A stretch of 64,000 bases of DNA from Heracleum sosnowskyi (GCA_030848705.1 CM061243.1:118196674-118260673), one strand, 5' to 3'. Counted from the first letter of the stretch, positions 1 to 11,688 are shown. Numbers and translations are program-made. The notes: generated by a model not told the origin, from the sequence alone.

Positions 1-2499
1 GTTTCACATGGGTTGTAAAATCGTCAAAATTCAATTTCTAAAACTCGGGATAGAACCCAAATAGTAAAGTGAGTATCTAAATTTTAATAAATATTTTTTT
101 ATAATTGTAGCACCAATTTATTTATTTTTCCACTAATTCTTTTAAATATAGAAATTTTATCTTTCTTTTAATAAAGTATTAAAATAAATTAAGAACAAAT
201 TCAAATCGATAAAGACTATAATAATACGAGAATAAAATTTTATATAATCATAACATAATTTTTATACTGTTTAATAATTTTAAAGTAATAATGTATTTTA
301 AAATTTTATATACACTATAAATAAAACCGAAACATTAAAAGTAAAAGCAGTTAATAAGATACTTATATCAGTATGTACTTGATATCCTTATTATATTAAA
401 CTCTTTTATATAATAAGCATAATAAGGATTTATCCAAAATTTTGATCGTGACAACCAAATTAATAAGGACTATTAGATCTTAACTAGATAAATGAAAATC
501 GTTTGATCAAATATTAAAAAAGTGTATTTTATTTATAATAGGATTATATTTAAATTCTAAAAAGTGTATTTTGATAATTTAAACCAAATATAAATAAGTT
601 TTCTATATTGAATATAATTCTCCATGTAAAAAATTTGTGACTTTCTTTTCTCTTTCATGGACAATTCCAGTTAGATAAAAATTGTTAAATCATCTTTTAA
701 TTAAAAATAATTTAATTATCTTCACGTGGGTGTAAAATCGTCAAAATCTGATTTTTAAAACACAAGATAAAGTCCAAATCTGTAAAGTGAGTATTTAAAG
801 TCCAATTTAATTACATTTTTCTAACTATTTTAAATTTAGAAATCTATGTTCAAAAATTAAAATCAATCTAAGAAAAATTCGAATCAACAAAGAATATAAT
901 AATAAGAGGATAAAATTTTATAAAATTGTGCATATTTTTTATCCTATTTTATTAAGTTATAGATCATAACTAATCAAATATAATTTATTATTAAATAATA
1001 AATTATACGCAAATGGTGATTTTGTTTTATAAGCACTCATAGAGGCCTAATTTCATTGTTAGCATGACTATATTCATATTAAAAAAAACCGTATTTTGAA
1101 ATTGTAGACTCAGCTACAGAACAGACCTAACTTTTTTAACCTATATACATTGTAAATTATTAAATTCGAAACTTTAAAAGTTTTTTAATCAATTAGTATA
1201 GTACTTTTCTGAAAAATCGTACTTTACAAAAAATATTATCAAATAACCTATGTGTGAAAGAAAAAAAATGAAAAAAAATTCTTTTTTTTTAAAAAAACCT
1301 GTAAATTTTAATATGTTGTTGGTAGATTCAAATCTTAGATCATTCTATATGATAATTTTACTGTTATATATAACGTTTCTCAACAATTTAATTTGAAAGA
1401 TCTAACGATTATGAATTGAGTGATCAAACAAAACGACCACACTTATAAGAAAGCTTTCATTATTTAGTCTTTAATATAATAACATAGATATTTACGGGAT
1501 ATACTATTAAAAAAATGAATTTTATACAGAATTTTGATCGTCACGGTGTACTACTTTAAACGAAGAACTATTACAAAAAAAAAAATATTTTAATTGATAA
1601 TTTATTTTCTCAAAAGTTCAAAGTTCCCGCATCATTAACATATTACAAAAAAGAGTATGTTATATTTTAGCAATAAATATTTAAAAAAATTAAAAATTAA
1701 TTAAATTATAAATATTAAGAAAAATTAATGATGTTATCCTGGTAGTTTGGTCCTAAATACCGCCAAAACATTCTCAACTGTTAGATCCAATACTTTTAAA
1801 AATAGATGATCAAGATTATATCATATAAAAAGAAATTATTATCTAAAAATGATATAAGTTAAAAGATATTATATTAAGATTGGATTTTCCAAAAAGTTAA
1901 AACATAAAAATAGTTGTAATTAAAGAAGGAAACCCATTTATAACCAAAATAATAAAAAATCGTTTAATCTTAAATAAATAGGTGAAAACCGTTAGATTTA
2001 ACATTAAACCATGTATTTGGTTAATAAAGGTTATTCTAATAATCTAAACTACATATAAGTTAAGTAGATTTCCTAAATCGAATAGAATTCTCAACATTAA
2101 ATTTTGTCACTTTATTCTCTTTTTAGTTTTAGAATAGTTTTTAATTGAAAAAGAACTATTAAACCACAACTAAATTAAAGATTATTTTATGAATTTCACG
2201 TGAACCGTAAAATTGGCCAAATCTAATTTTTATAACTCAATATAAACAAATATTAAATTGAGCGTGTAAAATATAATAAATATCAAATTTTTAACTATAA
2301 TTTTTTTTGGCTAAATCTTTTTTAACAATAATTTAATCATGTAAAATAATAACTTTTAAATATTAAAATATTCATAAATAAATATAATTATAAATATTAA
2401 AAAACAATCGTGTGTTGCATCGTAATAAAAATATAATTATAAACATAATAATTATAAATAAAATTTAAGTAACCGTGCATCGCACGGGCTATAAGCTAG
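1..2499 (+). mobile_element. Helitron-like non-autonomous DNA, 3' end at 2499
   Basis: The segment ends in a Helitron-type 3' terminus: a short hairpin with 6-base arms CCGTGC/GCACGG at 2473-2487, eight bases, then CTAG at 2496-2499 followed by a host T. The interior is very AT-rich and non-coding. It contains diverged internal copies: the stretch starting at base 1 recurs near 720 and again near 2190, and the block at about 440-720 recurs at about 1950-2190. I found no convincing 5' TC terminus inside the window, so the element may start to the left or may be several overlapping copies. No Rep/helicase coding is visible. Confidence 0.55.
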
Positions 2500-3128
2500 T
2501 GTTCAGAAAAAGAAAATAAAGTTACATTTTGGGTTGTAAAGATTATGGGTCATGTTTTTGAAAATAATTTAATTACTGTATTTTTGATAATAAGTCTGAA
2601 ATAATCGTACTTAAAATGATCGTACTTTTAAAAATAAATTTGAAAGTATAGATATTTTTAATAACTTTCCTAAAAACTTTGTGATAAAAAACCGGACCTC
2701 CTTTTTTCAAGAAAATAACAAATGAATAAAAAATCCGACCTCCTCAGCCAGTACTTACCAAAATTCAAAAACTATTCCCAAAATTATTACCGAATAAAAT
2801 GAGATAGAGACATATCAAATTATAATTCGTGAATTCATATTTATATAAATATTCATACAAGTAGAATCAATCATTTTATTAAAAATATACAAATGATACA
2901 ATAGCAATTGAAATAAATTTTAAATAATTTTTGAATTCTCTAGTAAAAAATTCGAGGAAGGACCTCCAACATCATAATTTGGAGTTAAAATGCCTCAAGT
3001 ATCAATATTGGAAAAAAAGCTCCCAAATATCACACTAAAACGGCTACTTTAACTTATGTTATTCAAAATGTGAAATCGGTTAACATTTTAACAAGTTCTT
3101 AAAAAAAATGCAAGCTAAAATGTTATCT
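2500..3128. other. AT-rich intergenic stretch, no gene seen
   Basis: Low-complexity AT-rich DNA with no open frame of substance and no terminal repeats that I could pair. It is the left flank of the copia insertion; the matching right flank resumes at 7931. Confidence 0.5.
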
Positions 3129-3322
3129 AATGATAAAGATAAAATGATGTGTTCTAGCAGATAGTAGAAAGCTTGATGATCTTCATTTACAAAACTGAAA
3201 ATGTTTGTTACAATCTTCACACTTAGACTCCATGGTCTTATAACAGAATTGTTAAATGTAGAATTACACTTTTGACCTTTCAACCTAACTGAAAAGACCT
3301 AAATGCCCCTTAATTCACATTA
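3129..3322 (-). repeat. 3' LTR of the small copia element
   Basis: 194 bp, matched almost base for base by 7722-7924. Two substitutions, an 8-bp indel and a single-T indel separate the two LTRs, about 1% substitution divergence, so the insertion is fairly recent. Confidence 0.9.
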
Positions 3323-3385
3323 CTCCCCCTCAAGTTGAGCCGTAAGAGGATTGGAGGCTCCAAGCTTGGACAGTAACCGGTGATG

Positions 3386-6300
3386 TTACTTCACAGAGAT
3401 AGGTTTAGTCAAAAGATCAGCAACTTGATCAGCAGAGGGAACATATTGAGGCACAATCACACCAGCTTGCACTTTCTCTCGAATATAGTGACAATCAAGT
3501 TCAATATGTTTCGTACGCTAATGTTGGTTAGGATTTGTTGCAATCGAAATAGCAGCAACATTGTCACACTTAAGAACAGTAGAAGGCAAAGTCAATCTCA
3601 TATCCTTGAGTAGAGCTGTCATCCAAGTTATCTCACAAGCAGTGTGAGCCATAGAACGGTACTCAGCTTCAGCTGTAGACCTGACAACCACAAATTGCTT
3701 TTTACTCTTCCAAGAGATAGGAGAGTTCCCAAGTAGTAGACAGAAACCAGTGGTAGAACGTCTAGTATTAGGACAACTTGCCCAATCACTATCACAATAA
3801 GCTGTGAGTTCCACTGCAGAAGATGATGCCAACAGAATACCCTGAGACACAGTACCAGCTAAGTAACGAAGCAATCGCTTGGCAGTCTGCATATGCACAT
3901 TAGTAGGTTGATGCATAAACTGAGCCAATGTATGAACTGCATAGGTTATATCAGGTCTGGTAATATTCAGATAGATAAGCTTTCCAAGCAGTTGTTGATA
4001 TGGATGTGGATTAGAAAGTACTTGTCCTTGGCCAGTAGTAAGTTTAAGATGAGCATCCAATGGAACTTTCAAAGGTGTAGCAGATAGTAAGCCATGTTCA
4101 GTAAGTAAATCTGTCAAGTATTTTTTCTGAGAGACAAAGAATCCATGCTCAGGCCTACTAATTTCTAAGCCCAGAAAATACCTGACATCTCCCAAGTCCT
4201 TCATATGAAACACCTGAGCAAACATCCTTTTAAGATCAGAGATAGTCGAGGAATCATTGCCAGAGATCAGCAAATCATCAACATAAACCAGCACCAAAAC
4301 TATACTATCATGAACAGTCTTGGAGAACAAGCTATAATCACTCTTTGATTGAACATACCCCAAATCAATTAGAGTCACTGAAATCTTTTTATTCCACTGT
4401 CGTGGGGCCTGTTTAAGCCCATAAAGACTTTTCTTTAGCTTACATACTAGTTCAACCTCAGAACTGGAATGCAGTGAAAGCATACCTTGAACAATTATAC
4501 TTCCTAGGCCAGAATAACCTTGTGGAAGCTTCATATAAACTGTATCTTCCAGATCACCATAGAGAAAAGCATTAGTTACATCCATTTGAATAGAAAACCA
4601 GTTGAAAATTGCTGCAACTGCCAACAAAGCTCTAACAGTAGACAACTTAGCAACTGGGGCAAATGTTTGTTCACAATATACTCCATATGTTTGTTTGCAA
4701 CCAAGAATAACAAGTCTAGACTTGTGTCTTTCAATAGTACCATCGAGATTATATTTTGTCTTATATAACCATTTACAACCTATAAACTTATGACCAGTAG
4801 GAAGAGGAATCACATCCCAAGTCTGATTTCTTTCAAGAGCATCTAGTTCCAGACTCATAGCCTTGACCCAATGATCATGAAGAACTGCATTTTTAAAGAA
4901 CACGGGATCCTTTGTAGACTGTAATTAAGCTTGAAAACACCAAAACTGTGATGAAACAGATATATCTGCAATAGCATTTAAACAAGTAGCATGAGCAAAT
5001 GATGTGGTAGAAGAACTCATCCAGCCAGGAGGTTTGACTTGTCTAGATGACCTCCTTAAATCAGAACCATCAGATGTGACTATAGATTGTGTATTAGGAA
5101 CAGAAGTATCTGGTGTAGAAACAAGAGTCTCAGCTAATGTCTCAAGGAAGGGCAAATCCTCTTTTGTATATGTAGTTGGATTGACATGTGGAAGAGATGC
5201 AGACACAGAAGACATATACATTTCAGTAGAGCATTTATTAAAAGGGAAAATATGCTCCTGAAATATTACATCTCTAGAAACATACACTGTCTTAGACAAT
5301 AAGTTTAGCAACCTATAGCCTTTTTGTGTAGAAGGATAGCCCAGAAAAACAAATGGAATAGCTCTATTACTAAACTTATCTGATTTAGAAGCATCATTAG
5401 CTGCAAAAGCTAAGCATCCAAACACTTTGAATTTTGTGTAGTCAACAGATTCCTCAAACAGTACCTCATAGAGAATCTTAAACTCCAAGACCTGAGTTGG
5501 CAACCTATTTATAATATACACAGATGTCATCACACAATCACCCTAGTATTTTAAATCCAAACCAGATTGAACACGCAAGGCTCTTGCCATTTCTAGGATA
5601 TTCCTATGTTTTATCTCCACCCTAGCATTCTGTTGTGGCCTATGAACACATGATGTTTGATGTTCAATCCCACATTGTGCATACCATTCCTTGCATCTAG
5701 TATCAAGAAATTCAGGTGCATTATCAGACCTCACTACCTGAATTTTCTTTGCAAACTTAGTAAGGACATACTGATAAAACATCTGAAATGTATCCAAAAA
5801 ATCATATTTGGCCTACATGAGATGTATCCAAGACATTCTGGAATAGTCATCAACAATTGTCAGAAAATACCTATATTTCTCCCTAGTACACACTTTGTAT
5901 GGACCCCAAGTGTCTAAGTGAATCAACTGAAAAGCTGTTGTAGCATGACTAGAACTCAATGAGTATGGCAATTTCTGAAATTTAGATAGAGGACAGGTAA
6001 CACACACCTGTTCAGTAGCTAGATTCATATACTGACTTAACAGTGGAATATGAGTCATTACTCCTTTAGAAATATGCCCAAGTCTGTTGTGCCATAGATT
6101 ATAATCACCGAGACCTTGCTTTGAAGAGACATGAAGACCAGAAGCAGACCTTACATTTGGAACTGCATTATCCAGGTAGTAAAGATCATTTTCCAATCTG
6201 CCAACAGCTTTGACTTAGCATCCATAATCTCACAGGATTTGGAGAAAAACATCACTCACAATCATTATCCTAAGCCAGTTTATGAATAGATAACAGATTA

Positions 6301-7607
6301 TGATGAAATTGAGGCACATACAAAACCTTTGTCAATTTCAATCCATTGGAAAGAACCATATCTTCTATGTGAGAAATTGGTGCAATAGCTCCAGTTGGAA
6401 GATTGATTGTAGAGTTTGCTTCAGCTGGCACAACATTGACTAGATTAGTAAGAGTGAATGTCATGTGATCTGAGGCACCAGAATCCATGATCCACCTTGA
6501 ATTAAGACTTGCTGCACCAGAAAAAGCCTCCAGCTCATCATCTGTATCATACATTTTTGCATTAGTTGGCAATAGTTTTAGTAATTGTTCCAACTGTGCA
6601 ACAGTAATCTGAACCGCGGATGTATCTGAATCCTTAGAGTTTTGACTCTAAAAGTCATTATTACTCATCCTGGAAGGTACTGGTTTAGTTCCAGTCCACC
6701 TTGATTGAGTACCAGATTTTGACATGAATTTAGATCCTGGTTTTTTGGCATTTTTGTTATACCACTCAGGAAATCCAATCTTATGCCAACATTTGTCACT
6801 TGTATGTCCTTTTTTATGACAAACAGTGCAAATCACTTGTTTCTCAGATACAGTACCTTGACTATACATAGCTGAGATATCATCATCAACTGAAAATTTC
6901 AGTAATTCTCTTTGATTTTCCTCTTGTTGAATTACTGAACAAGCAACATCAATAGATGGAAAAGGTGTATTCATTAACAATTGAGACCTAATCGAGCTAT
7001 AGACATCATCCAATCCATTCAGAAAATGAAACAACTTTGATTCTTCTTTTTGCATATGAATTGCACTCAACAACTTAACTGTATCAGGAGTACTTGTACT
7101 TATTTCAGGTAAAACATTCATTGCATCTAATTCTTCCCACACACTACTCAAGGATGTATAGTAATCAACAATTGCTAGTTTATTTTGCTTCATAACAAAC
7201 AAATCACGAGTGAGTTTATACTTTCGAGATCCATTCGTTACAGCAAACCTAGTCTCCAATTGTAACCAAATTTCTCGAGCAGAGTTCACAAACAAAATAG
7301 ATTTATGAATTGAATCAGAAACACAGTTGTGAAGCCATGAGATTACCAGGTTGTTACACGTATCCCATTGCACACCGTCAGTTGCATCTGAAACAGATCG
7401 TAGAACCGTACCATTGACAAATCCGAGCTTTCATTTAGACGCTAATTGTATCTCAAATGATCGCTTCCATGTGCGATAATCACTCGATCCAGTGAGTTTT
7501 GCAACACTAACAGATAGCGGACCATCAGATGGATGAATATACAACGGATTTTGCAAGTCTGAGAAGCTTAGTCGAGGTGCGGGAGTCGTAGAACTTGATG
7601 TCGCCAT
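3386..7607 (-). pseudogene. copia gag-pol, broken by seven stops and a frameshift
   Basis: Reading from ATG at 7607 the frame gives a copia gag with a CCHC knuckle (C-T-V-C-H-K-K-G-H near 6830), protease DSGASDH near 6480, the GAG-pre-integrase LGHIS segment, integrase core (HLDTWGP, RSDNAPEF), RT with YVDDLL near 4280, RNase H with DSDW and CDN, and a tail ending LLTKPI before TAA at 3386. In-frame stops lie at 7431 (TGA), 6648, 6270, 5813, 5543 and 3518 (all TAG) and 4925 (TAA), and one frameshift falls between 6270 and 6196. The catalytic motifs are otherwise recognisable. It cannot make a functional polyprotein, so any past movement would have needed enzymes from another copy. Confidence 0.88.
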
Positions 7608-7721
7608 GATTGTACGGACAATCAGCTTGAACACAATATATCAAACAGTTAATATGCACTAGAATTCAACACGATACGATCATCATCATCAATCAAACTT
7701 ATCTGATAGCTCTGATACCAT

Positions 7722-7924
7722 AATGATAAAGATAAAATGATGTGTTCTAGCAGATAGTAGAAATCTTGATGATCTTCATTTACAAAACTGAAAATGTTTG
7801 TTACAATCTTCACACTTAGACTCCATGGTCTTATAATAGAATAATAGAATTGTTAAATGTAGAATTACACTTTTTGACCTTTCAACCTAACTGAAAAGAC
7901 CTAAATGCCCCTTAATTCACATTA
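7722..7924 (-). repeat. 5' LTR of the small copia element
   Basis: 203 bp, pairs with 3129-3322. The primer-binding site complement lies immediately inside it at 7709-7720. It carries the extra 8 bp relative to its partner. Confidence 0.9.
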
Positions 7925-8049
7925 TTATCTTTGTAATCAAAACTTTACTTTAAGTTGAGTTTTCAGTTCAAAACGCTACTTTAAATTGTATTTTTAATTT
8001 AAAACGCTACTTTAAGTTTTTGAAAGGTATCTACTTTCCTCAAAGTTGT

Positions 8050-8690
8050 TTTCTTATGGATGTTAAAGGACCAAGAGCTTCATGGATTTGGAATAGTCTT
8101 TTGCACGCCAGAAAAGTTATGTTGGCTAGTCTTCGTTGGCAAGTGAGAAATGGTAAAAGTATTAAATTTTGAAGTGATAGTTGGATCCCTAGTTCTTCTA
8201 ATTTTTGTGTTCAAGATGCCAAAGGGCCTTTTATCAATACATTAAAGGATCATGTCTCTCTTCGGACAATGGATCAAATCACAACTATTCTTCTAAGTCG
8301 AACTGACGCTTAAGATAGGTTGAATTTGGCACTTTTCTTCAAATGGTACATACTCAGTTAAATCAATTGGCTATCAAATTGCTCTGCTAATTTCTTTTGA
8401 AAACATATTTAATGTTGGATGGTAGTAGTTGTTGTGTCAACGCTGCATTATCTCTGCAAAATGAATTGATTGTTATTCGTGAAGCTTGCTTCTTATTAAC
8501 CAGTGTCGATTTTTGCATGTTATTGTGGAATCTGATTGTAAAATGACTATTGATCTTTTAACGTTTGAGATGATTTCTTCTTTGAACTGCGTTGTTATAG
8601 TTGAGGATATCAAGGCTATTGGATTTGATTTAAGTATTTTCTTGTCTTTTCCTCTTGTCTCTGGAGTAATGTTCCTTAATTTTTTTGAGG
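8050..8690 (+). pseudogene. LINE-type remnant (zf-RVT and RNase H-like pieces)
   Basis: Two decayed pieces on the plus strand. Around 8056-8230 the translation reads like the zinc-binding reverse-transcriptase linker of plant LINEs (ASWIWNSLL, LRWQVRNGKSIKF, then a stop where Trp is usual). Around 8510-8680 it resembles the RNase H-like domain that follows (VIVESDCKMTIDLL, VEDIK, FDLSIFLSF). The reading frame is broken, and the region between the pieces is shortened. Assignment rests on family motifs only. Confidence 0.6.
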
Positions 8691-8734
8691 TTGGTTTTTC
8701 CAACTCTTCATGTCAACAACAAAAAAAAGTTGTG

Positions 8735-8735
<1 letters not shown>

Positions 8736-8775
<40 letters not shown>
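8736..8775. repeat. (TA)n microsatellite
   Basis: About 20 uninterrupted TA units directly after the LINE remnant. Confidence 0.95.
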
Positions 8776-8778
<3 letters not shown>

Positions 8779-9700
8779 AATTTATATTTACAAAGTTTAG
8801 ACGTTAGATAAAATAATGATTTGAAAAAAAAAAAATTAAACTTACTAAGTAGCATTTTACTAGTATATTTTTTTTATCATTTTTTCCAATTATAATATCA
8901 GGAGTTAAATTTTTTTAAATCGTAATAAATAGAGTCATCATCCAAAAAATTCTTAACAAACAATTGAGGAGTAAAAGTGCATGTTGGATTGATGGGAAAT
9001 ATGCAATTGATCATTAAAATTGGTTGGAAGCTGGAGATTAATTAGGGGGGAGATTGAAATCGCAGAGTTAACTTTGATGAGTCAAGTTCTGTCAAGTCCA
9101 CAGTTAGATGAGTTTGAAATAAAGCGGTTAAATTTTTAACAATGGTTGCCACCTCACACTTGTGTTAAATTTTTACAACAAACCGGGCTTCTTCACTTTA
9201 GCCAAAAAAAAAAAAAACAGGACTTCTTCACAAGTTTTAAATTACTCCATTTCCTTTTAAAAAATGTTACCTGAAATTTACACATTTTTTTAAATATTTT
9301 TATCATGTAGAACTATAAATATCTTTTATAAAAAAAGTTAACTGAATATATAAATAATAGTATTATAATATACAAAAAAATTAAGAAACAATAATTTAAT
9401 GTAAAAAAATGAGAGGGACATCCATATCGTCCCTCCGAAAAAGGTGTATCAATTAGAGCCAACTCCCCTGTCTCTTTCCCTACGTACCAAAAAATAAAAT
9501 GTAAATAAATGAGAGGAGGAGGAGAGTACAATCAAAGTTTGAATCGAATATTTTAGCCATTTGATATATTTTAAATATACTTTAATTTCGAATATATTAT
9601 TTGTCACACCAACTGAGAGGCTTCGAGGTAACTACTGACTTGACTCTTGACTCATGAGCAAACAAGAATAACGTTAAAACAAGTCCGTGAACAAAACACG
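8776..9700. other. AT-rich intergenic DNA upstream of SAMDC
   Basis: No gene or paired repeat seen. It grades into the SAMDC promoter, where GC content rises from about 9620. Confidence 0.5.
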
Positions 9701-9714
9701 CCTCCCAAGAATCC

Positions 9715-9984
9715 CACGTGGCAACACGACAGCCACAGCATTTAAAAATGGAACTTGTACTTTTAGGATAGAATCAAATATGTGGCCACAAACAGTTTCA
9801 ACACATACCATACGCTTTCCCACCAACAGCTCTGAACACACATAACGTACCATCAATTCTCATCCACTCGTACCAAACACGCGCCATCACCCCACGTGAC
9901 ACCCACAACTGCTCTTCTTCAACCTTCTACCCCTACCATCTGCCACGTGTCCACCCGAAAACCTCTAATATTATTCTATAAATA
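9715..9984 (+). promoter_or_regulatory. SAMDC promoter: three G-boxes and a TATA box
   Basis: CACGTG occurs at 9715-9720, 9893-9898 and 9944-9949, and TATAAATA at 9977-9984, about 25-35 bases before the probable start of a CT-rich leader near 10010-10030. G-boxes bind bZIP and bHLH factors and are common in ABA-, light- or stress-responsive plant promoters. Three within 235 bp, immediately upstream of a TATA box, suggests stress or light regulation. The regulatory meaning is inference. Confidence 0.7.
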
Positions 9985-10136
9985 ATCGCATTCTCCTCCT
10001 CACTTTTTCATTAAAACAAATCCACTTTTCTCTCTCCCTTTTTTACATATCTCAATTGTATACATACAAATATCTGTGTCTATAGTTTCAAGAAATTATT
10101 GCTGTTTATTTCATCCTGATACATATAAATCTGATT

Positions 10137-10228
10137 GTAAGTATTTTTTTATTTTTCAAAATTATTTCAGATCTATTGTAATGTGTTTTGTTTGCATGTG
10201 ATCTGATAAATTTGTTGTAATTTTGCAG
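10137..10228 (+). other. SAMDC leader intron 1
   Basis: GTAAGT at 10137 and TTTTGCAG ending at 10228 bound a 92-bp intron in the 5' leader. Removing it brings the uORF pair closer to the cap. Leader introns are usual in plant SAMDC genes. Confidence 0.75.
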
Positions 10229-10242
10229 AAATTCAAGTGTTA

Positions 10243-10251
10243 ATGTACTGA
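10243..10251 (+). promoter_or_regulatory. SAMDC tiny upstream ORF
   Basis: ATG-TAC-TGA, two codons plus stop. The final A is also the first base of the small uORF start codon, the one-base overlap characteristic of plant SAMDC leaders. In the known system, initiation at the tiny uORF diverts ribosomes from the small uORF when polyamines are low. Confidence 0.9.
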
Positions 10252-10490
10252 TGGAGACGAAAACAAACATTTGTGTCCAATACGAAGCTCCTCTTGGTTA
10301 TTGCATCGAAGATATTCGTCCCAACGGTGGCATTCAGAAATTCAGATCCGCTGCTTACTCCGACGTAAGTGTTATCGAAAATTTTATTCATTTATCGAGA
10401 TTATTTATTTAACGAGTTACGTCAAATTGTTTAATGTACTGATATTGTTTTTTGATTTTGTTTATGCAGTGCGCGAGGAAGCCATCCTGA
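10251..10490 (+). CDS. SAMDC small upstream ORF (polyamine-sensing peptide)
   Basis: Two exons, 10251-10364 and 10470-10490, joined across a GTAAGT...TATGCAG intron, encode 44 residues. The peptide carries the conserved plant core YEAPLGYCIEDIRPNGG, then KFRSAAYSDCARKPS and stop. In other plants this peptide stalls ribosomes and represses translation of the main enzyme when spermidine and spermine are high. The N-terminal serine/lysine-rich part seen in many relatives is short here, so the total is less than the usual 50-odd residues; the conserved C-terminal part is complete. The main ORF starts 112 bases after its stop. Start and splice choice are fixed by the tiny-uORF overlap and by the conserved SAAYS-(N/D)C join. 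Confidence 0.92.
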
Positions 10491-10602
10491 TTAGTTTTTA
10501 CTGTTAATCTTCATTTTTAATCTCTCGAATTAAAAAATCCCCAATTTTTTTAACCTCGTTTTAAAAATTTTAATTGTTCAATCTTTTTACCGTTCTAAAA
10601 AA

Positions 10603-11688
10603 ATGACTGTTTCACCGATTGGATTTGAAGGCTATGAGAAACGTCTTGAAATTACTTTTTCTGAGTCATCTGTTTTTACCGACCCGAACGGGTCGGGTCT
10701 CCGAGTCTTGACTCGCTCTCAACTCGACTCGATTCTCGAACCAGCTGCTTGCACTATTGTGTCTCAGCTCTCCAACTCGGAGCTTGACTCGTACGTGTTA
10801 TCCGAGTCGAGTTTGTTTGTTTTCCCCTACAAAATTGTCATCAAGACATGTGGAACTACAAAACTGCTTTTATCCATTCCACAAATTCTCAAACTCGCTG
10901 AGTCAATCTCACTCCGAGTTAACTCAGTCAAGTACTCGAGAGGAACGTTTATTTTCCAAAACACCCAACCTGCCCCTCACCGCAGCTTCTCCGAAGAAGT
11001 CGGATTCTTGAACAAATACTTCAAATCCGGAGAGGCATTTATTCTCGGAGATCCGGATTCTCCGAATAATTACTGGCATGTCTACGTGGCGCATCCGGGC
11101 CCACAAAACTCGAACGAAAATGAGATCAGGGTAGAAATGTGCATGACAGGGTTGGACAGGGAGAAAGCCTCAGTGTTTTTCAAAACCCCGGAGAATGATG
11201 GTAAAATGACGAAAATGTCCGGGATATCGAATATTATCCCGAGCCACACCATTTGTGATTTCGAATTTGAGCCCTGTGGATACTCAATGAATGGAATTGA
11301 CAATGCAGCTTACTCTACGATCCACGTGACACCGGAGGAAGGGTTTAGTTACGCTAGCTATGAGGCAATGGGATTTGATCCTACGACAGTTGGTTTCGAG
11401 CAAATGGTGAAGAGAGTGCTTGAGTGTTTCAAGCCGGCTGAGTTGAGCATTGCGATTACGAGCAATGGGAGTGGGGATGAGTGGTGGAGAAGTGAGGTTG
11501 GAGAGTATGATTGTAAGATCGGAGTGAAACAGGAGTTGCCTGGAGGAGGCTGCATCGTGTACTTGTGTTTTAGTGTGGATGAGAACAAGTGGAGGAGCTC
11601 GTCGGTGAAGTCGGTTTCGAAATGCAGGGAAAGGTTTGCTGAGGAGATTGTGGAAGCTACTGAGGCTGGAGACAAATTGTTTTATTAG
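10603..11688 (+). CDS. SAMDC: S-adenosylmethionine decarboxylase proenzyme
   Basis: 361 residues in a single exon, the normal length for plant enzymes. It decarboxylates S-adenosylmethionine in the cytosol to give the aminopropyl donor for spermidine and spermine. The proenzyme cleavage motif YVLSESSLFV is at residues 64-73, so self-cleavage would fall between Glu68 and Ser69, Ser69 becoming the pyruvoyl group. Expected processing and catalytic residues are present: Cys83 (KTCGTT), Ser228 (CGYSMNG) and His241 (TIHVTPE). The loop with TPENDGKMTKMSG (about 195-207) corresponds to the PEST-like region linked to rapid turnover. I see no frameshift or missing residue. The intronless main frame behind a uORF pair is the typical plant arrangement. 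Expression should be controlled at translation by polyamines and at transcription by the G-box promoter. Confidence 0.97.
   Translation: MTVSPIGFEGYEKRLEITFSESSVFTDPNGSGLRVLTRSQLDSILEPAACTIVSQLSNSELDSYVLSESSLFVFPYKIVIKTCGTTKLLLSIPQILKLAESISLRVNSVKYSRGTFIFQNTQPAPHRSFSEEVGFLNKYFKSGEAFILGDPDSPNNYWHVYVAHPGPQNSNENEIRVEMCMTGLDREKASVFFKTPENDGKMTKMSGISNIIPSHTICDFEFEPCGYSMNGIDNAAYSTIHVTPEEGFSYASYEAMGFDPTTVGFEQMVKRVLECFKPAELSIAITSNGSGDEWWRSEVGEYDCKIGVKQELPGGGCIVYLCFSVDENKWRSSSVKSVSKCRERFAEEIVEATEAGDKLFY

Larger units (their letters stand above)
3129..7924 (-). mobile_element. Small Ty1/copia retrotransposon, defective
   Basis: A complete but non-coding-competent element on the minus strand, 4.8 kb. 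It has two near-identical short LTRs, a tRNA-iMet type primer-binding site next to the right LTR (GCTCTGATACCA at 7709-7720, complement of TGGTATCAGAGC), a purine tract next to the left LTR (complement of CTCCCCCTCAA at 3323-3333), and one gag-pol reading frame in copia order (gag, protease, integrase, RT, RNase H). The hexamer TTATCT flanks both ends (3123-3128 and 7925-7930) and is the likely target duplication. The LTR ends read AATG...CATTA rather than a bare TG...CA, so the exact boundary could move by a few bases. Confidence 0.9.

Noticed and set aside
9313..9856. 72- and 60-codon minus-strand frames upstream of SAMDC
   Set aside because: Fall in AT-rich spacer and promoter DNA with no motif or splice context.
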